Shown: positions 1 to 7,269 of the stretch, one piece after another
How positions within the stretch are numbered: position 1 is the stretch's first letter
Layout: each line of letters starts with the position of its first letter
Source: Gammaproteobacteria bacterium
GTDB taxonomy: Bacteria; Pseudomonadota; Gammaproteobacteria; Steroidobacterales; Steroidobacteraceae
Assembly: GCA_005877965.1 (NCBI GenBank)
Contig: VBNP01000084.1
Coordinates: 1-12,268 of the forward strand
Reading direction: 5' to 3'
DNA length: 12,268 bases
Made by a program: the position numbers and the translations under genes
Notes under the pieces: model-generated
Databases searched by the model: none
What the model was told of the DNA's origin: nothing
The model's input: the letters and a program-made list of their open reading frames with translations, nothing else

Positions 1-310
1 TTATCATCCGACGCGTCGACCGGTCAAATGCGCGCGGCGGATGGCCCACGCAGGTGCGCGGCGGATCGCCGGGGCCTTCGCGGTCCGCGGGGAAGTCGTC
101 GTATTCCTGCCGGGCGCTCGTTGCTCGCGGAGCAATTCGGATGTACCGCTGCGCAACAACGCAGTCCTTGCGACACCGGTCACATTCTCCTCGCCGCGAT
201 CCACGGAGCATGTGACGTAATCCGCGGTAGGGGTGCTGCACAGATCGTATTTTCCCTGGCCGTGAAAGTGCGCGAGCGACCACCGGCCCCGCTCGTGCAG
301 GAGGCAACTG
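1..310. other. Non-coding leader upstream of the receptor operon
   Basis: I find no convincing gene here. The open frames through this stretch have no recognisable domain and an arginine-rich, out-of-frame composition. The region probably holds the promoter of the downstream operon, but I cannot place -35 and -10 boxes with confidence. It contains TGTGACGTAA at 211-220, which resembles a motif repeated in the 7043-7269 gap. I looked for a cobalamin riboswitch, common ahead of TonB-dependent receptors, and did not see its conserved B12 box. The left edge of the window cuts whatever lies further upstream. Confidence 0.6.
299..304 (+). promoter_or_regulatory. Shine-Dalgarno site of the TonB-dependent receptor
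   Basis: A perfect AGGAGG lies six bases before the ATG at 311. It decides the start: the alternative in-frame ATG at 344 has no purine-rich sequence in front of it. Confidence 0.8.
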
Positions 311-2413
311 ATGTCCGTACCGCTTAACCGGCGCTCGTTCCTCATGAATACGCGTGATGCTGCGGGCAGCGCTCGCCGCAGCGCTGCACTCCTGCTGACC
401 TCGGTATTGCTTGCAGCTGTGGGCGGCCGGGCGTTTGCCGGCGCGCCGGTCGATATGCCAATCGCAGGCGACTTGAAGCGACTGAGCATCGAGGACCTGA
501 TGAATCTCGACGTGACTTCGGTCGCCAAGGAGCCGCAAAGGCTGCTGCAGGCCGCGGCCGCCATTCAGGTGATCACGGCCGATGACATCCGCCGCTCCGG
601 AGCCTCGAGCATTCCGGAAGTCTTGCGACTGGCGGACAATCTGGAAGTAGCCCAGATCAATGCGCATGACTGGGCGATCAGTGCCCGCGGTTTCGACGCC
701 AATCTCGCCAACAAGCTGCTGGTGCTTGTCGATGGTCGAGCGGTGTACACGCCGCTCTATGGCGGTGTTCTGTGGAACGTGCAGGACTGCTTGGTCGCGG
801 ACATCGAGCGGATCGAGGTCATCAGTGGACCGGGTGGCACCTTGTGGGGAGCCAATGCGGTAAACGGCGTGGTCAACATCATCACCAAAGCCGCGCGAGA
901 CACTCAAGGGCTGTACGCGCTGGCTGCGGCAGGCAACCGAGTGCAGGAACAGACGGGCATTCGCTTCGGCGCCACGCTCGCGCCCGGTGTTTACTTTCGT
1001 GCTTACGGCAAATACACCGGCCGTGACCGGGAGGTCACGACCGCCGGCACGAGCGCGGATGACTCGTGGCACGTTGGCCGCGGCGGATTCCGCCTCGATG
1101 CGGAGCCTTCCGCGCCAAACCGTCTGACCGTACAGGGCGACTTCTACAGCGGCGCAGAAGACGTCCCCGCCACCGGCGGCGCAGGTCTGTCGGGCGGCAA
1201 CGTTCTGGGCCGCTGGACGCACGAGACGCCGGGCGGAGCGTCGATGAACCTGCAGGTCTACTACGACCACACGCACCTGTCGCAACCGTTTCCCGCAAGT
1301 CCTGCGGCTCCTCCTTTCTTCAGCGGCTTTCCCGCCGCGTCCCTGAAGGACGATCTGGACACCTACGACCTGGATTTTCAGTACCATTTTTCGTGGGGTG
1401 CGCGCCACAAGGTCGCCTGGGGTGTTGGCTACCGTGCCACGCACGAGTCGGACGAGGATCTTTCACTCGTGCGCTTCGCGCCGACCATTCTCAGCCAGAC
1501 CCTGTACAGCGGATTCGTGCAGGACGAGATCATGCTGGCGCGACGCCTGCATCTCACGGTCGGCTCGAAGCTCGAGCACAACGACTACACCGGCTTCGAG
1601 TTCGAGCCCAGCGCCCGTCTGCAGTGGAATCCGCAATCCACACAACTTCTTTGGGGCGCGATATCGCGAGCGGTGCGCACGCCCTCGCGCTACGACCGGG
1701 ACCTGATGGTGCCCAGCGGCCTGATCAACGCCCCGCCCCCGTTTCAATTCCCGACCACCTACCTCAGAGGGAGCCCGGACTTCATTTCCGAGAAGTTGCT
1801 CGCGTACGAAGTGGGTTATCGCGCGGAACTCGGGCCAAAACTCTCGACCTCCGTCTCGGCGTTCTACAATCGCTATCACGGCCTGCGAAGCACCACGGCA
1901 ACTCCTACCACGGCCGTGTACGTTTTTCCGTATCCGATCTTCTTTGAAAACAATCTCGAGGGCGAGACTCACGGGCTCGAACTCAGCGCTTCGTATCAGA
2001 TGCTCGGGTGGTGGCGGCTGCACGCCGCCTACGATTTGTTGCAGGAGCACATTCACGTCAAGCCTGGAGCAGTCGATGCCACCGGTGCAACCAACGAGAC
2101 TGCCGATCCGCAGCAGCAGGTGGCGCTGCGCACCAGTATGGATCTGCCGCGTAACCTGACCCTCGACGCTGCTCTGCGCTGGGTGGATTCGCTGCACATC
2201 AATAACAGCCCGGCCGGCGGCCCGGTGGTGGGAATCGTGCCGGGCTACTTCGCGCTCGACTCCGCAATCGCCTGGCACGCCACCCCGAGCCTCGAGCTCT
2301 CCCTCATGGGCCGCAATCTGTTACACGCCTATCACACCGAGTACGGCTTCCCGTCGCCGAGGCGCGAGCAGATCGGGCGTAGCGTATTTGGCAGGATCAC
2401 ATGGGGTTACTGA
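311..2413 (+). CDS. TonB-dependent outer-membrane receptor
   Basis: A 700-residue ligand-gated outer-membrane transporter powered by TonB-ExbBD. Residues 1-43 form a long signal peptide: a basic stretch, a hydrophobic core at about 25-39, and a likely cleavage after AFA at 41-43. A TonB-box-like segment (LMNLDVTSV, about 63-71) precedes the plug domain, about 75-195, which carries the signature IERIEVISGPGGTLWGANAV at 165-184. The rest is an aromatic-rich beta-barrel ending in ITWGY, an aromatic terminus suitable for BAM recognition. Length and order fit CirA/BtuB-type receptors; the ligand cannot be told from sequence. The N-terminus has a Tat-like RRSFLM (7-12), probably fortuitous. Its last 13 bases overlap the YfiR-family gene, so the two are probably coupled. 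Such coupling suggests a sensory role rather than plain nutrient uptake, but that is inference. Confidence 0.93.
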   Translation: MSVPLNRRSFLMNTRDAAGSARRSAALLLTSVLLAAVGGRAFAGAPVDMPIAGDLKRLSIEDLMNLDVTSVAKEPQRLLQAAAAIQVITADDIRRSGASSIPEVLRLADNLEVAQINAHDWAISARGFDANLANKLLVLVDGRAVYTPLYGGVLWNVQDCLVADIERIEVISGPGGTLWGANAVNGVVNIITKAARDTQGLYALAAAGNRVQEQTGIRFGATLAPGVYFRAYGKYTGRDREVTTAGTSADDSWHVGRGGFRLDAEPSAPNRLTVQGDFYSGAEDVPATGGAGLSGGNVLGRWTHETPGGASMNLQVYYDHTHLSQPFPASPAAPPFFSGFPAASLKDDLDTYDLDFQYHFSWGARHKVAWGVGYRATHESDEDLSLVRFAPTILSQTLYSGFVQDEIMLARRLHLTVGSKLEHNDYTGFEFEPSARLQWNPQSTQLLWGAISRAVRTPSRYDRDLMVPSGLINAPPPFQFPTTYLRGSPDFISEKLLAYEVGYRAELGPKLSTSVSAFYNRYHGLRSTTATPTTAVYVFPYPIFFENNLEGETHGLELSASYQMLGWWRLHAAYDLLQEHIHVKPGAVDATGATNETADPQQQVALRTSMDLPRNLTLDAALRWVDSLHINNSPAGGPVVGIVPGYFALDSAIAWHATPSLELSLMGRNLLHAYHTEYGFPSPRREQIGRSVFGRITWGY

Positions 2414-2961
2414 GAAATACCGCGGCGCGCCATCTGTGGCGCAGGCTCGCGCTGCTCCTCATCGCCGGCGGCTTACTTGGCGCCGCGGCGCCGGTCTCCG
2501 AGTATCAGCTGAAGGCGGTGTTTCTGTTCAACTTCGCGCAATTCGTCGAATGGCCGCCAGCGGCGCTGCCACTCGAGAATGCGCCATTTGTCATCGGCGT
2601 GCTGGGGAAGGATCCCTTCGGAGCCGAGCTCGATGAGGTCGTGCGTGGCGAGACGGTGAACCGGCATCCGCTGGCGGTGGTGCGTTATCACAGTGTCGCG
2701 GAGGTTCGCGACTGTCAGATCCTGTTCATCGCTGCATCAGAGCTGCCGCAGCTCGAGGGCATTCTGACAACACTCAAAGGTCGCAGCATTCTGACGGTGA
2801 CTGATGCCGAATCGCCTGCGGTGCGCGGCGTGATGATCGCCCTGGTCAGGCAGGACAACAGAATTCGACTGCGCATCGATCTGCAGGCCACCAAGACGAG
2901 CAACCTGACGATCAGCTCGAAGTTGCTGCGTCCAGCCGAAATCGTGGCATCGGGGAGCTGA
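2401..2961 (+). CDS. YfiR family (DUF4154) periplasmic protein
   Basis: A 186-residue protein. An N-terminal signal peptide (about 1-30, hydrophobic core 16-29) is followed by a YfiR/DUF4154 domain. The family pattern is clear: EYQLKAVFLFNFAQFVEWP at 34-52, FVIGVLGKDPFG at 63-74, and the C-terminal GVMIALV...ISSKLLRPAEIV at 143-182. In Pseudomonas, YfiR is a periplasmic repressor that binds the sensor domain of the diguanylate cyclase YfiN and is sequestered by the outer-membrane lipoprotein YfiB. This homologue has a single cysteine (105), so it cannot form the intramolecular disulfides of Pseudomonas YfiR. The ATG at 2401 lies inside the receptor gene, with AGGA at 2393-2396. The next gene, three bases downstream, encodes a CHASE8 sensor, the same kind of periplasmic domain YfiN uses. 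That makes it the likely partner. Confidence 0.9.
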   Translation: MGLLRNTAARHLWRRLALLLIAGGLLGAAAPVSEYQLKAVFLFNFAQFVEWPPAALPLENAPFVIGVLGKDPFGAELDEVVRGETVNRHPLAVVRYHSVAEVRDCQILFIAASELPQLEGILTTLKGRSILTVTDAESPAVRGVMIALVRQDNRIRLRIDLQATKTSNLTISSKLLRPAEIVASGS

Positions 2962-2964
2962 AGT

Positions 2965-3828
2965 ATGTCTGCCCAGACACGACCGATACGCCACACGCTG
3001 ATGACAGTCATCCTGCTCACCTGTGGAGCGGTGATGTTGATCACGTCCGCCGCGTTCATCGCTTACGAATACGTGACCTTTCGGCAGCTGATGGTGCGCA
3101 ACGTCAAGATCCTTGGGGAGGCAATCGCGGCGAACAGCACCGCGGCGCTGGCGTTCGACAATCCGGACGACGCGCGCGAGGTACTGGCAGCCTTCAAGGC
3201 GCAGCCTCACATCGTCGCCGCGCGCCTGTACCGGAGCGCTGGGCAGCTGATCGCATCGTACCCCGACGGTGCCGCGCGCGGCTCGACGGTGCAACCGCTG
3301 CGCGCGGATGGCTACCGATTCGAGCACGGTCTCCTCAGCGGCGTTCAGGCGGTCGTGCAGGGCGGACGGCGGATGGGTACCCTGTACCTGGAGTCCGACC
3401 TGGGTGAGATATACGAGCACTTTCAACTCTTCGTGACCATCGGCGCGAGCATCATGCTGGTCTGCTGTGTCGCGGCGTATCTGATCTCAAGACGCCTGCA
3501 GGAACTGATCTCCAGACCCATTCTGGCGCTGGCCACGACGGCACAGAGGGTGTCCGAGCACCGTGACTACTCGGTGCGCGCGACCCGGCCGCACGGTCAC
3601 GAGTTCGGGATTCTCACCGATGCGTTCAATCACATGTTGACGCGCATTGAAGGCGACCAGACGAAACTGCGCAGTCAGCTGAGCCGTCTCGACCTGTTGC
3701 ACCGGATCACGCGCGCTACCGGGGAGCGCCACGATCTGCCGAGCGTGTTCAGAGTGGTGCTGCACCACCTCGGGGACGATCTGCCGCTCGATTTTGCCTG
3801 CATGTGCGTTTACGAAGCATCGCCGTGA
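2965..3828 (+). CDS. CHASE8-HAMP sensor with truncated GAF; N-terminal part of a split kinase
   Basis: A 287-residue inner-membrane sensor. TM1 lies at about 11-33, followed by a periplasmic CHASE8-type domain (about 40-148, with the family-like segment NSTAALAFDNPDDAREVLAA at 57-76), TM2 at about 154-174, HAMP at about 175-229 and a short coiled coil. A GAF domain starts near 255 (LPSVFRVVLHHLGDDLPLDF) and stops abruptly after CMCVYEASP. The other strands of that GAF continue in the -1 frame in the next open reading frame. A good ribosome site (GGGGAG, 2952-2957) precedes the ATG. CHASE8 is the sensor domain of YfiN-type cyclases, so the YfiR-like neighbour probably regulates this protein from the periplasm. 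Alone it has no catalytic domain. It is either the 5' half of a frameshifted histidine kinase or a separate sensor subunit; I favour the frameshift. Confidence 0.85.
   Translation: MSAQTRPIRHTLMTVILLTCGAVMLITSAAFIAYEYVTFRQLMVRNVKILGEAIAANSTAALAFDNPDDAREVLAAFKAQPHIVAARLYRSAGQLIASYPDGAARGSTVQPLRADGYRFEHGLLSGVQAVVQGGRRMGTLYLESDLGEIYEHFQLFVTIGASIMLVCCVAAYLISRRLQELISRPILALATTAQRVSEHRDYSVRATRPHGHEFGILTDAFNHMLTRIEGDQTKLRSQLSRLDLLHRITRATGERHDLPSVFRVVLHHLGDDLPLDFACMCVYEASP
3804..3828 (+). other. Frame junction inside a GAF domain
   Basis: The sensor frame ends at TGA 3826-3828 while the kinase frame, shifted by -1, is already open. The GTG at 3825 overlaps that stop as GTGA, and an earlier GTG lies at 3804; neither has a visible Shine-Dalgarno sequence. 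Joining the two frames restores a GAF domain followed directly by the kinase core. From memory of related kinases the join would still lack a few residues between MCVYEA and IAVIDPRSAAL. A small deletion of 3n+1 bases therefore fits better than a single lost base. I see no classic X-XXY-YYZ slippery heptamer in this stretch. Confidence 0.7.
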
Positions 3829-5393
3829 TCGACCCGCGCAGTGCGGCGCTCGCCGCCGGCCTGGGGCTGGCCGAATCCGGCCAGGTCCCGATCGATCAGA
3901 ACGGACTGGCGCGCTGTGTCGCGGGCGAGCTGGTCTACGAGCCGGACACGCGCGAGATCAAATTCCCTTTTCCGCAGCGGTTTGCTCAGTCGGGCGTGCA
4001 TGCACTGGTGGCCGCGCCGCTGCTGGTGGAGAGCCGGGTCTTCGGCGTGCTGGTGGCGGCGCGTCGCGAGCCCGACTCTTTCAGCAGCGCCGATTGCGAG
4101 TTCCTGCGGCAGCTGAGCGAGCATGTGGCGCTCGCGGCGCATCAGGCCCAGCTGTACGGGGAGCTGCAGCGCGCCTACGACGATCTGCGCCAGTCGCAGC
4201 AGGCGATCATGCAGCAGGAACGGTTGCGGGCGCTGGGCGAGATGGCGAGCGGCATCGCGCACGACATCAACAATGCGATCTCCCCGGCGGCGCTGTACAC
4301 CGAGTCGCTGCTGGAGCGCGAGCCGGGGTTGAGCGAGCGGGCGCGCAGCTGTCTCACCACCATTCAAACCGCCATCGAGGACGTCGCCGAGACAGTCTCG
4401 CGCATGCGCGAGTTTTATCGGCCGCGCGAGACCGAGATGGTGCTCTCTCGGGTGGCGTGCAATCGCGTGCTCGAGCAGGTCATCAACCTCACGCGAGCAC
4501 GCTGGAGCGATCTGCCCCAGCAGCGCGGGGTGGTCATTCAATTGCGCACCGAGCTCGCCGAGGACCTGCCGCAGATCATGGGCTCGGAAGTGGAGCTGCG
4601 CGACGCCCTCACCAATCTCATTTTCAATGCCGTCGATGCCATGCCTGATGGCGGTACCCTCACCCTGCGCACCCGCCTCATCAGCAGCGGCAGTCGCGGC
4701 GGCGAGGACGCGGCGCGCGAGGTGCACGTGGAGGTCGCGGATACCGGAATCGGCATGAACGAGGAGACCCGGCGCCGTTGTCTTGAGCCCTTCTACACCA
4801 CCAAGGGCGAGCGCGGCACGGGCCTGGGATTGGCGATGGTGTATGGCATGGTGCAGCGTCATAGCGCCGAGCTCGACATCGACAGCGCCGTGGGCCGCGG
4901 CACCACCGTGCGCCTGGGCTTCGCCGCGGCTGATGCGCTCGCGGTGCCGCTCGCCGCAGGAACGCTGCTGCAACCGGCCCTGCGGCGACTGCGGATTCTG
5001 CTGGTCGACGATGATCCGATGTTGATCAAATCCCTGCGCGACATCCTCGAGCAGGATGGCCATGTCGTCACGGTGGCTGAGGGGGGTCAGCAGGGCATCG
5101 ACCGCTTCGCGGCCGCGCTCGCGCACGGCACACCCTTCTCGATCGTCATCACGGATCTTGGCATGCCCTACGTGGATGGCCGCAAAGTCGCCGCCTCGGT
5201 CAAGGCGGCCTCGGCGCACACCCCGGTCATCCTGCTCACCGGCTGGGGCAGGCGGCTGCTGGCGGAGAACGACATCCCGGCGCACGTCGATCGGGTGCTC
5301 AGCAAGCCCCCACGACTCGTGGAATTGCGCGCAGCGCTCGCCAAGCTCGCGCCCTCAACCGATCCGGCAGAGGCGCTCGTGGAATCCGCATGA
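3804..5393 (+). CDS. GAF (C-terminal part)-HisKA-HATPase-receiver hybrid histidine kinase; C-terminal part of a split kinase
   Basis: A 529-residue frame holding the kinase half of the CHASE8 sensor. In order: the remaining GAF strands (about 5-112), a coiled linker, HisKA with the phospho-acceptor His153 in GIAHDINNAIS, and HATPase_c with N-box residues N271 and N275, a G1 box at DTGIGMNEE (D313) and G2 at GTGLGLAMVYG. A receiver domain follows (about 396-515) with acidic DDD at 402-404, phospho-acceptor Asp451 in TDLGMPYVDG, Thr479 and Lys501. All catalytic residues are present. The start is uncertain: GTG 3804 and GTG 3825 both lack a ribosome site, which supports the view that the protein was once continuous with the sensor. 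If translated alone it would be a soluble kinase cut off from its membrane input. It ends in an ATGA overlap with the next kinase gene. Confidence 0.87.
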   Translation: MRLRSIAVIDPRSAALAAGLGLAESGQVPIDQNGLARCVAGELVYEPDTREIKFPFPQRFAQSGVHALVAAPLLVESRVFGVLVAARREPDSFSSADCEFLRQLSEHVALAAHQAQLYGELQRAYDDLRQSQQAIMQQERLRALGEMASGIAHDINNAISPAALYTESLLEREPGLSERARSCLTTIQTAIEDVAETVSRMREFYRPRETEMVLSRVACNRVLEQVINLTRARWSDLPQQRGVVIQLRTELAEDLPQIMGSEVELRDALTNLIFNAVDAMPDGGTLTLRTRLISSGSRGGEDAAREVHVEVADTGIGMNEETRRRCLEPFYTTKGERGTGLGLAMVYGMVQRHSAELDIDSAVGRGTTVRLGFAAADALAVPLAAGTLLQPALRRLRILLVDDDPMLIKSLRDILEQDGHVVTVAEGGQQGIDRFAAALAHGTPFSIVITDLGMPYVDGRKVAASVKAASAHTPVILLTGWGRRLLAENDIPAHVDRVLSKPPRLVELRAALAKLAPSTDPAEALVESA

Positions 5394-7042
5394 GCGCCCC
5401 GCCGGCAGCAAGATTGCTGATCGTCGACGATGAGGCGGCCCTGCTGCGGGCCTTGTGTGACACCCTCGAGCACGAGGGTTACCTCACCCAGGGGTTCACA
5501 TCCGGGCGTGAGGCGATCGCGGCGCTGCGAGAGCAGCCGTTCGACCTGCTGCTGACCGATCTCACCATGCCGGAGCTGGACGGCATTGCGCTGCTGCGCG
5601 CCTGCCGCGAGATCGATCGCGAGCTGGCCTGCATCGTGATGACCGGACAGGGCACGATCGCGACCGCGGTTGATGCACTCAAGACCGGCGCGCTCGATTA
5701 TGTACTGAAGCCTTTCAAGGTGAACAGCATCCTGCCGGTGCTCGCCCGGGCGCTGGCGACGCGCAGGTTGCAGCTCGAGAATATCCAACTGCGCGAGTCC
5801 GTTTCGATCTACGAGCTCTCACGGGCTATCACTCAGGGTCTTGAGCACGGTGAGGTCGTGGAGCGGACGCTGGCGGCCGCAGGCCAGCACAGCCATGTGA
5901 GTGCGGTGTATCTGCTCGTGCCCACTGACGACGGCCGCGCGCTGCGCCTCGCAGGCAAGACCGGGCCCGACGCTCAATCCCTGCAGAGCACGGCGCTGCT
6001 GCTTGAGGGGCCCGGGGAGCACTGGCTCGAGCAGGCGCGCAAAGCGCTCGAGGGGCCGGAAAGCGACAGTGATTCGCGCCTGCTGTTCGCGCATCCGTTT
6101 GACGCGCGGATCGGAGTGGCCCTGCCGATCGTCGCCGGCGGACAGTTCTTCGGAGTCCTGGGCTTCAGCTCCTCGAGATCTCAACAGCGCATCAGCCCCG
6201 GGCAACTCAAGGCTCTCGAGATTCTGGCGCGCACCGCCGCGACAGCGTTCGAGACCGCGGCGCTCGTCACCCAGCTGCGGCGGATGAACGAGGAGCTCGA
6301 GCTGCGGGTACGCGAGCGCACGAGCGAACTCGAGATCGCCAACCGGGATCTCGAGGCCTTTTCGTACTCCGTCTCGCACGATCTGCGTGAGCCTCTGCGC
6401 GCGGTCGAAGGCTTCTGCGAGATGTTCCGCACCGAGTTCGGCTCGAGCGTTCCCGAGCCTGGCCGCAGGATTCTGGAACGGGTCTGGGCCGGCGCGAGCC
6501 GCATGACTCGGCTCGTCAATGATCTGCTGCACTTCTCACGCTTCAGCCGCGAGCCGCTGCATCGGCTGCGCGTTCCACTGCGTGAGCTCGTGCTGCAGAC
6601 CGTGGCGCAGCTCAAGGAGCCGCTCGGGGAGCGCCAGCCGAGCGTGCAGGTCGGGGACCTGCCGGATTGCTTCGGGGACCGCGCGCTCCTCGAGCAGGTG
6701 CTGATCAACCTGCTGTCCAACGCCTTCAAATTCAGCGCCGGCCGTGATCCGCCGCGCATCGAAGTGGGCGCACTGCGCCAGGGCGCGGACACCGTTTACT
6801 ACGTGCGCGACAACGGCGTCGGCTTCGACATGCGCTACGCCGACAGGCTCTTCGGCGTGTTTCAGCGCCTGCATCCGCAGGAGGCGTTCGAAGGCACCGG
6901 CATCGGCTTGTCCATCGTGCATCGGATCATTACCCGCCATGGTGGCCGGGTGTGGGCGGATAGCCGCCCCGACGAGGGCGCGACGCTCTATTTCAGCCTG
7001 CCGCCACAACCCTACCCGGCAGGGACCGATGGTGCGCCGTAG
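5390..7042 (+). CDS. Soluble receiver-GAF-HisKA-HATPase histidine kinase
   Basis: A 550-residue cytoplasmic kinase with no membrane segment. The N-terminal receiver (about 7-122) has acidic DDE at 13-15, Asp57 in TDLTMPELDG, Thr85 and Lys107. A GAF domain spans about 135-290 and a coiled coil about 292-322. HisKA is of the phytochrome-kinase type, with His330 in YSVSHDLREPLRAVEGF. HATPase_c has N440 and N444 in the N-box, D474 in RDNGVGFD and GTGIGLSIV at 502-510. A receiver in front of a kinase means its activity is probably set by phosphate from an upstream kinase, most simply the hybrid kinase encoded just before it and joined by an ATGA overlap. No HPt domain is visible in the window, so how phosphate would pass between them is not shown. 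The gene is intact and closes the operon. Confidence 0.92.
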   Translation: MSAPPAARLLIVDDEAALLRALCDTLEHEGYLTQGFTSGREAIAALREQPFDLLLTDLTMPELDGIALLRACREIDRELACIVMTGQGTIATAVDALKTGALDYVLKPFKVNSILPVLARALATRRLQLENIQLRESVSIYELSRAITQGLEHGEVVERTLAAAGQHSHVSAVYLLVPTDDGRALRLAGKTGPDAQSLQSTALLLEGPGEHWLEQARKALEGPESDSDSRLLFAHPFDARIGVALPIVAGGQFFGVLGFSSSRSQQRISPGQLKALEILARTAATAFETAALVTQLRRMNEELELRVRERTSELEIANRDLEAFSYSVSHDLREPLRAVEGFCEMFRTEFGSSVPEPGRRILERVWAGASRMTRLVNDLLHFSRFSREPLHRLRVPLRELVLQTVAQLKEPLGERQPSVQVGDLPDCFGDRALLEQVLINLLSNAFKFSAGRDPPRIEVGALRQGADTVYYVRDNGVGFDMRYADRLFGVFQRLHPQEAFEGTGIGLSIVHRIITRHGGRVWADSRPDEGATLYFSLPPQPYPAGTDGAP

Positions 7043-7085
7043 CCCGCGGCCCCGAGCCTGGACCTGCGTCACGCGACCGGGGAAC

Positions 7086-7115
7086 GCAAGGGACTGTGAC
7101 GCAAAGGACTGTGAC
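7086..7115. repeat. Two tandem copies of a 15-bp repeat
   Basis: GCAAGGGACTGTGAC (7086-7100) is followed at once by GCAAAGGACTGTGAC (7101-7115), one mismatch in fifteen. Each copy runs into GC, giving GTGACGC twice (7096-7102 and 7111-7117). An inverted GCGTCAC lies at 7066-7072. Two in-register copies of one half-site suit a DNA-binding regulator, but a chance slippage duplication is also possible. Confidence 0.75.
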
Positions 7116-7142
7116 GCGGATCCCGAGAGGGCACCATCCTGG

Positions 7143-7174
7143 CGGTGTCTAATAGAGACGGTGTCTAATACACA
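7143..7174. repeat. Two tandem copies of a 16-bp repeat
   Basis: CGGTGTCTAATAGAGA (7143-7158) is followed directly by CGGTGTCTAATACACA (7159-7174), fourteen of sixteen identical, with a perfect 12-base core. Each core contains TCTAAT. The copies could be duplicated -10-like elements or regulator sites 16 bases apart, upstream of the EAL gene. Confidence 0.75.
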
Positions 7175-7269
7175 CACTGTGGAATGGCCCATGAATTGTT
7201 GCGCTTTTTCACGCGCGCTCAGCTGTCCCGTCCGGGCAGGCCTGACACCGGGCGCCCATCGAGCTGCGG

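Larger units (their letters stand above)
7043..7269. promoter_or_regulatory. Intergenic region with short tandem repeats; probable control region of the EAL gene
   Basis: This 227-base gap separates the kinase operon from the EAL gene and is the only sizeable non-coding gap inside the + strand block. It is richer in A and T at about 7145-7210 than its flanks, as a promoter region would be. It holds two sets of short tandem repeats (7086-7115 and 7143-7174) and an 8-base inverted repeat (7065-7072 with 7096-7103). TCTAAT occurs at 7148-7153 and 7164-7169, one base from a consensus -10 box, but no good -35 partner is visible. I see no T-tract terminator after 7042, so read-through into the next gene is possible. 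Confidence 0.5.

Noticed and set aside
9..18. Perfect 10-base palindrome CGACGCGTCG near the left edge
   Set aside because: Short GC-rich palindromes are common at this composition, and nothing nearby gives it a role.
179..216. Inverted repeat GTCACAT / ATGTGAC with a 24-base loop in the leader
   Set aside because: Seven-base arms at this distance are expected by chance in 300 bases, and the order is opposite to a CRP-type TGTGA-TCACA site.
28..327. Plus-strand open frame of 99 codons in the leader
   Set aside because: It has no recognisable domain, no good ribosome site and a shadow-like composition, and it runs past the well-marked receptor start at 311.
329..346. Twin-arginine-like motif RRSFLM in the receptor signal peptide
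   Set aside because: TonB-dependent receptors are exported unfolded by Sec. The hydrophobic core lies well downstream, after a second basic stretch, so the resemblance is probably accidental.
4..564. Minus-strand open frame of 186 codons across the leader and the receptor start
   Set aside because: It lies antisense to the receptor's signal peptide and plug, has no recognisable domain, and is arginine- and serine-rich as expected of a shadow frame in high-GC DNA.
3796..3828. Programmed -1 frameshift site joining sensor and kinase
   Set aside because: The frames are arranged for a -1 shift, but I see no slippery heptamer and no obvious downstream stem-loop. A mutation or sequence error is simpler.
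3810..5285. Long minus-strand open frame of 491 codons opposite the hybrid kinase
   Set aside because: It is rich in Arg, His, Gln and Ala with no domain and mirrors the real kinase gene. It is a typical antisense shadow.
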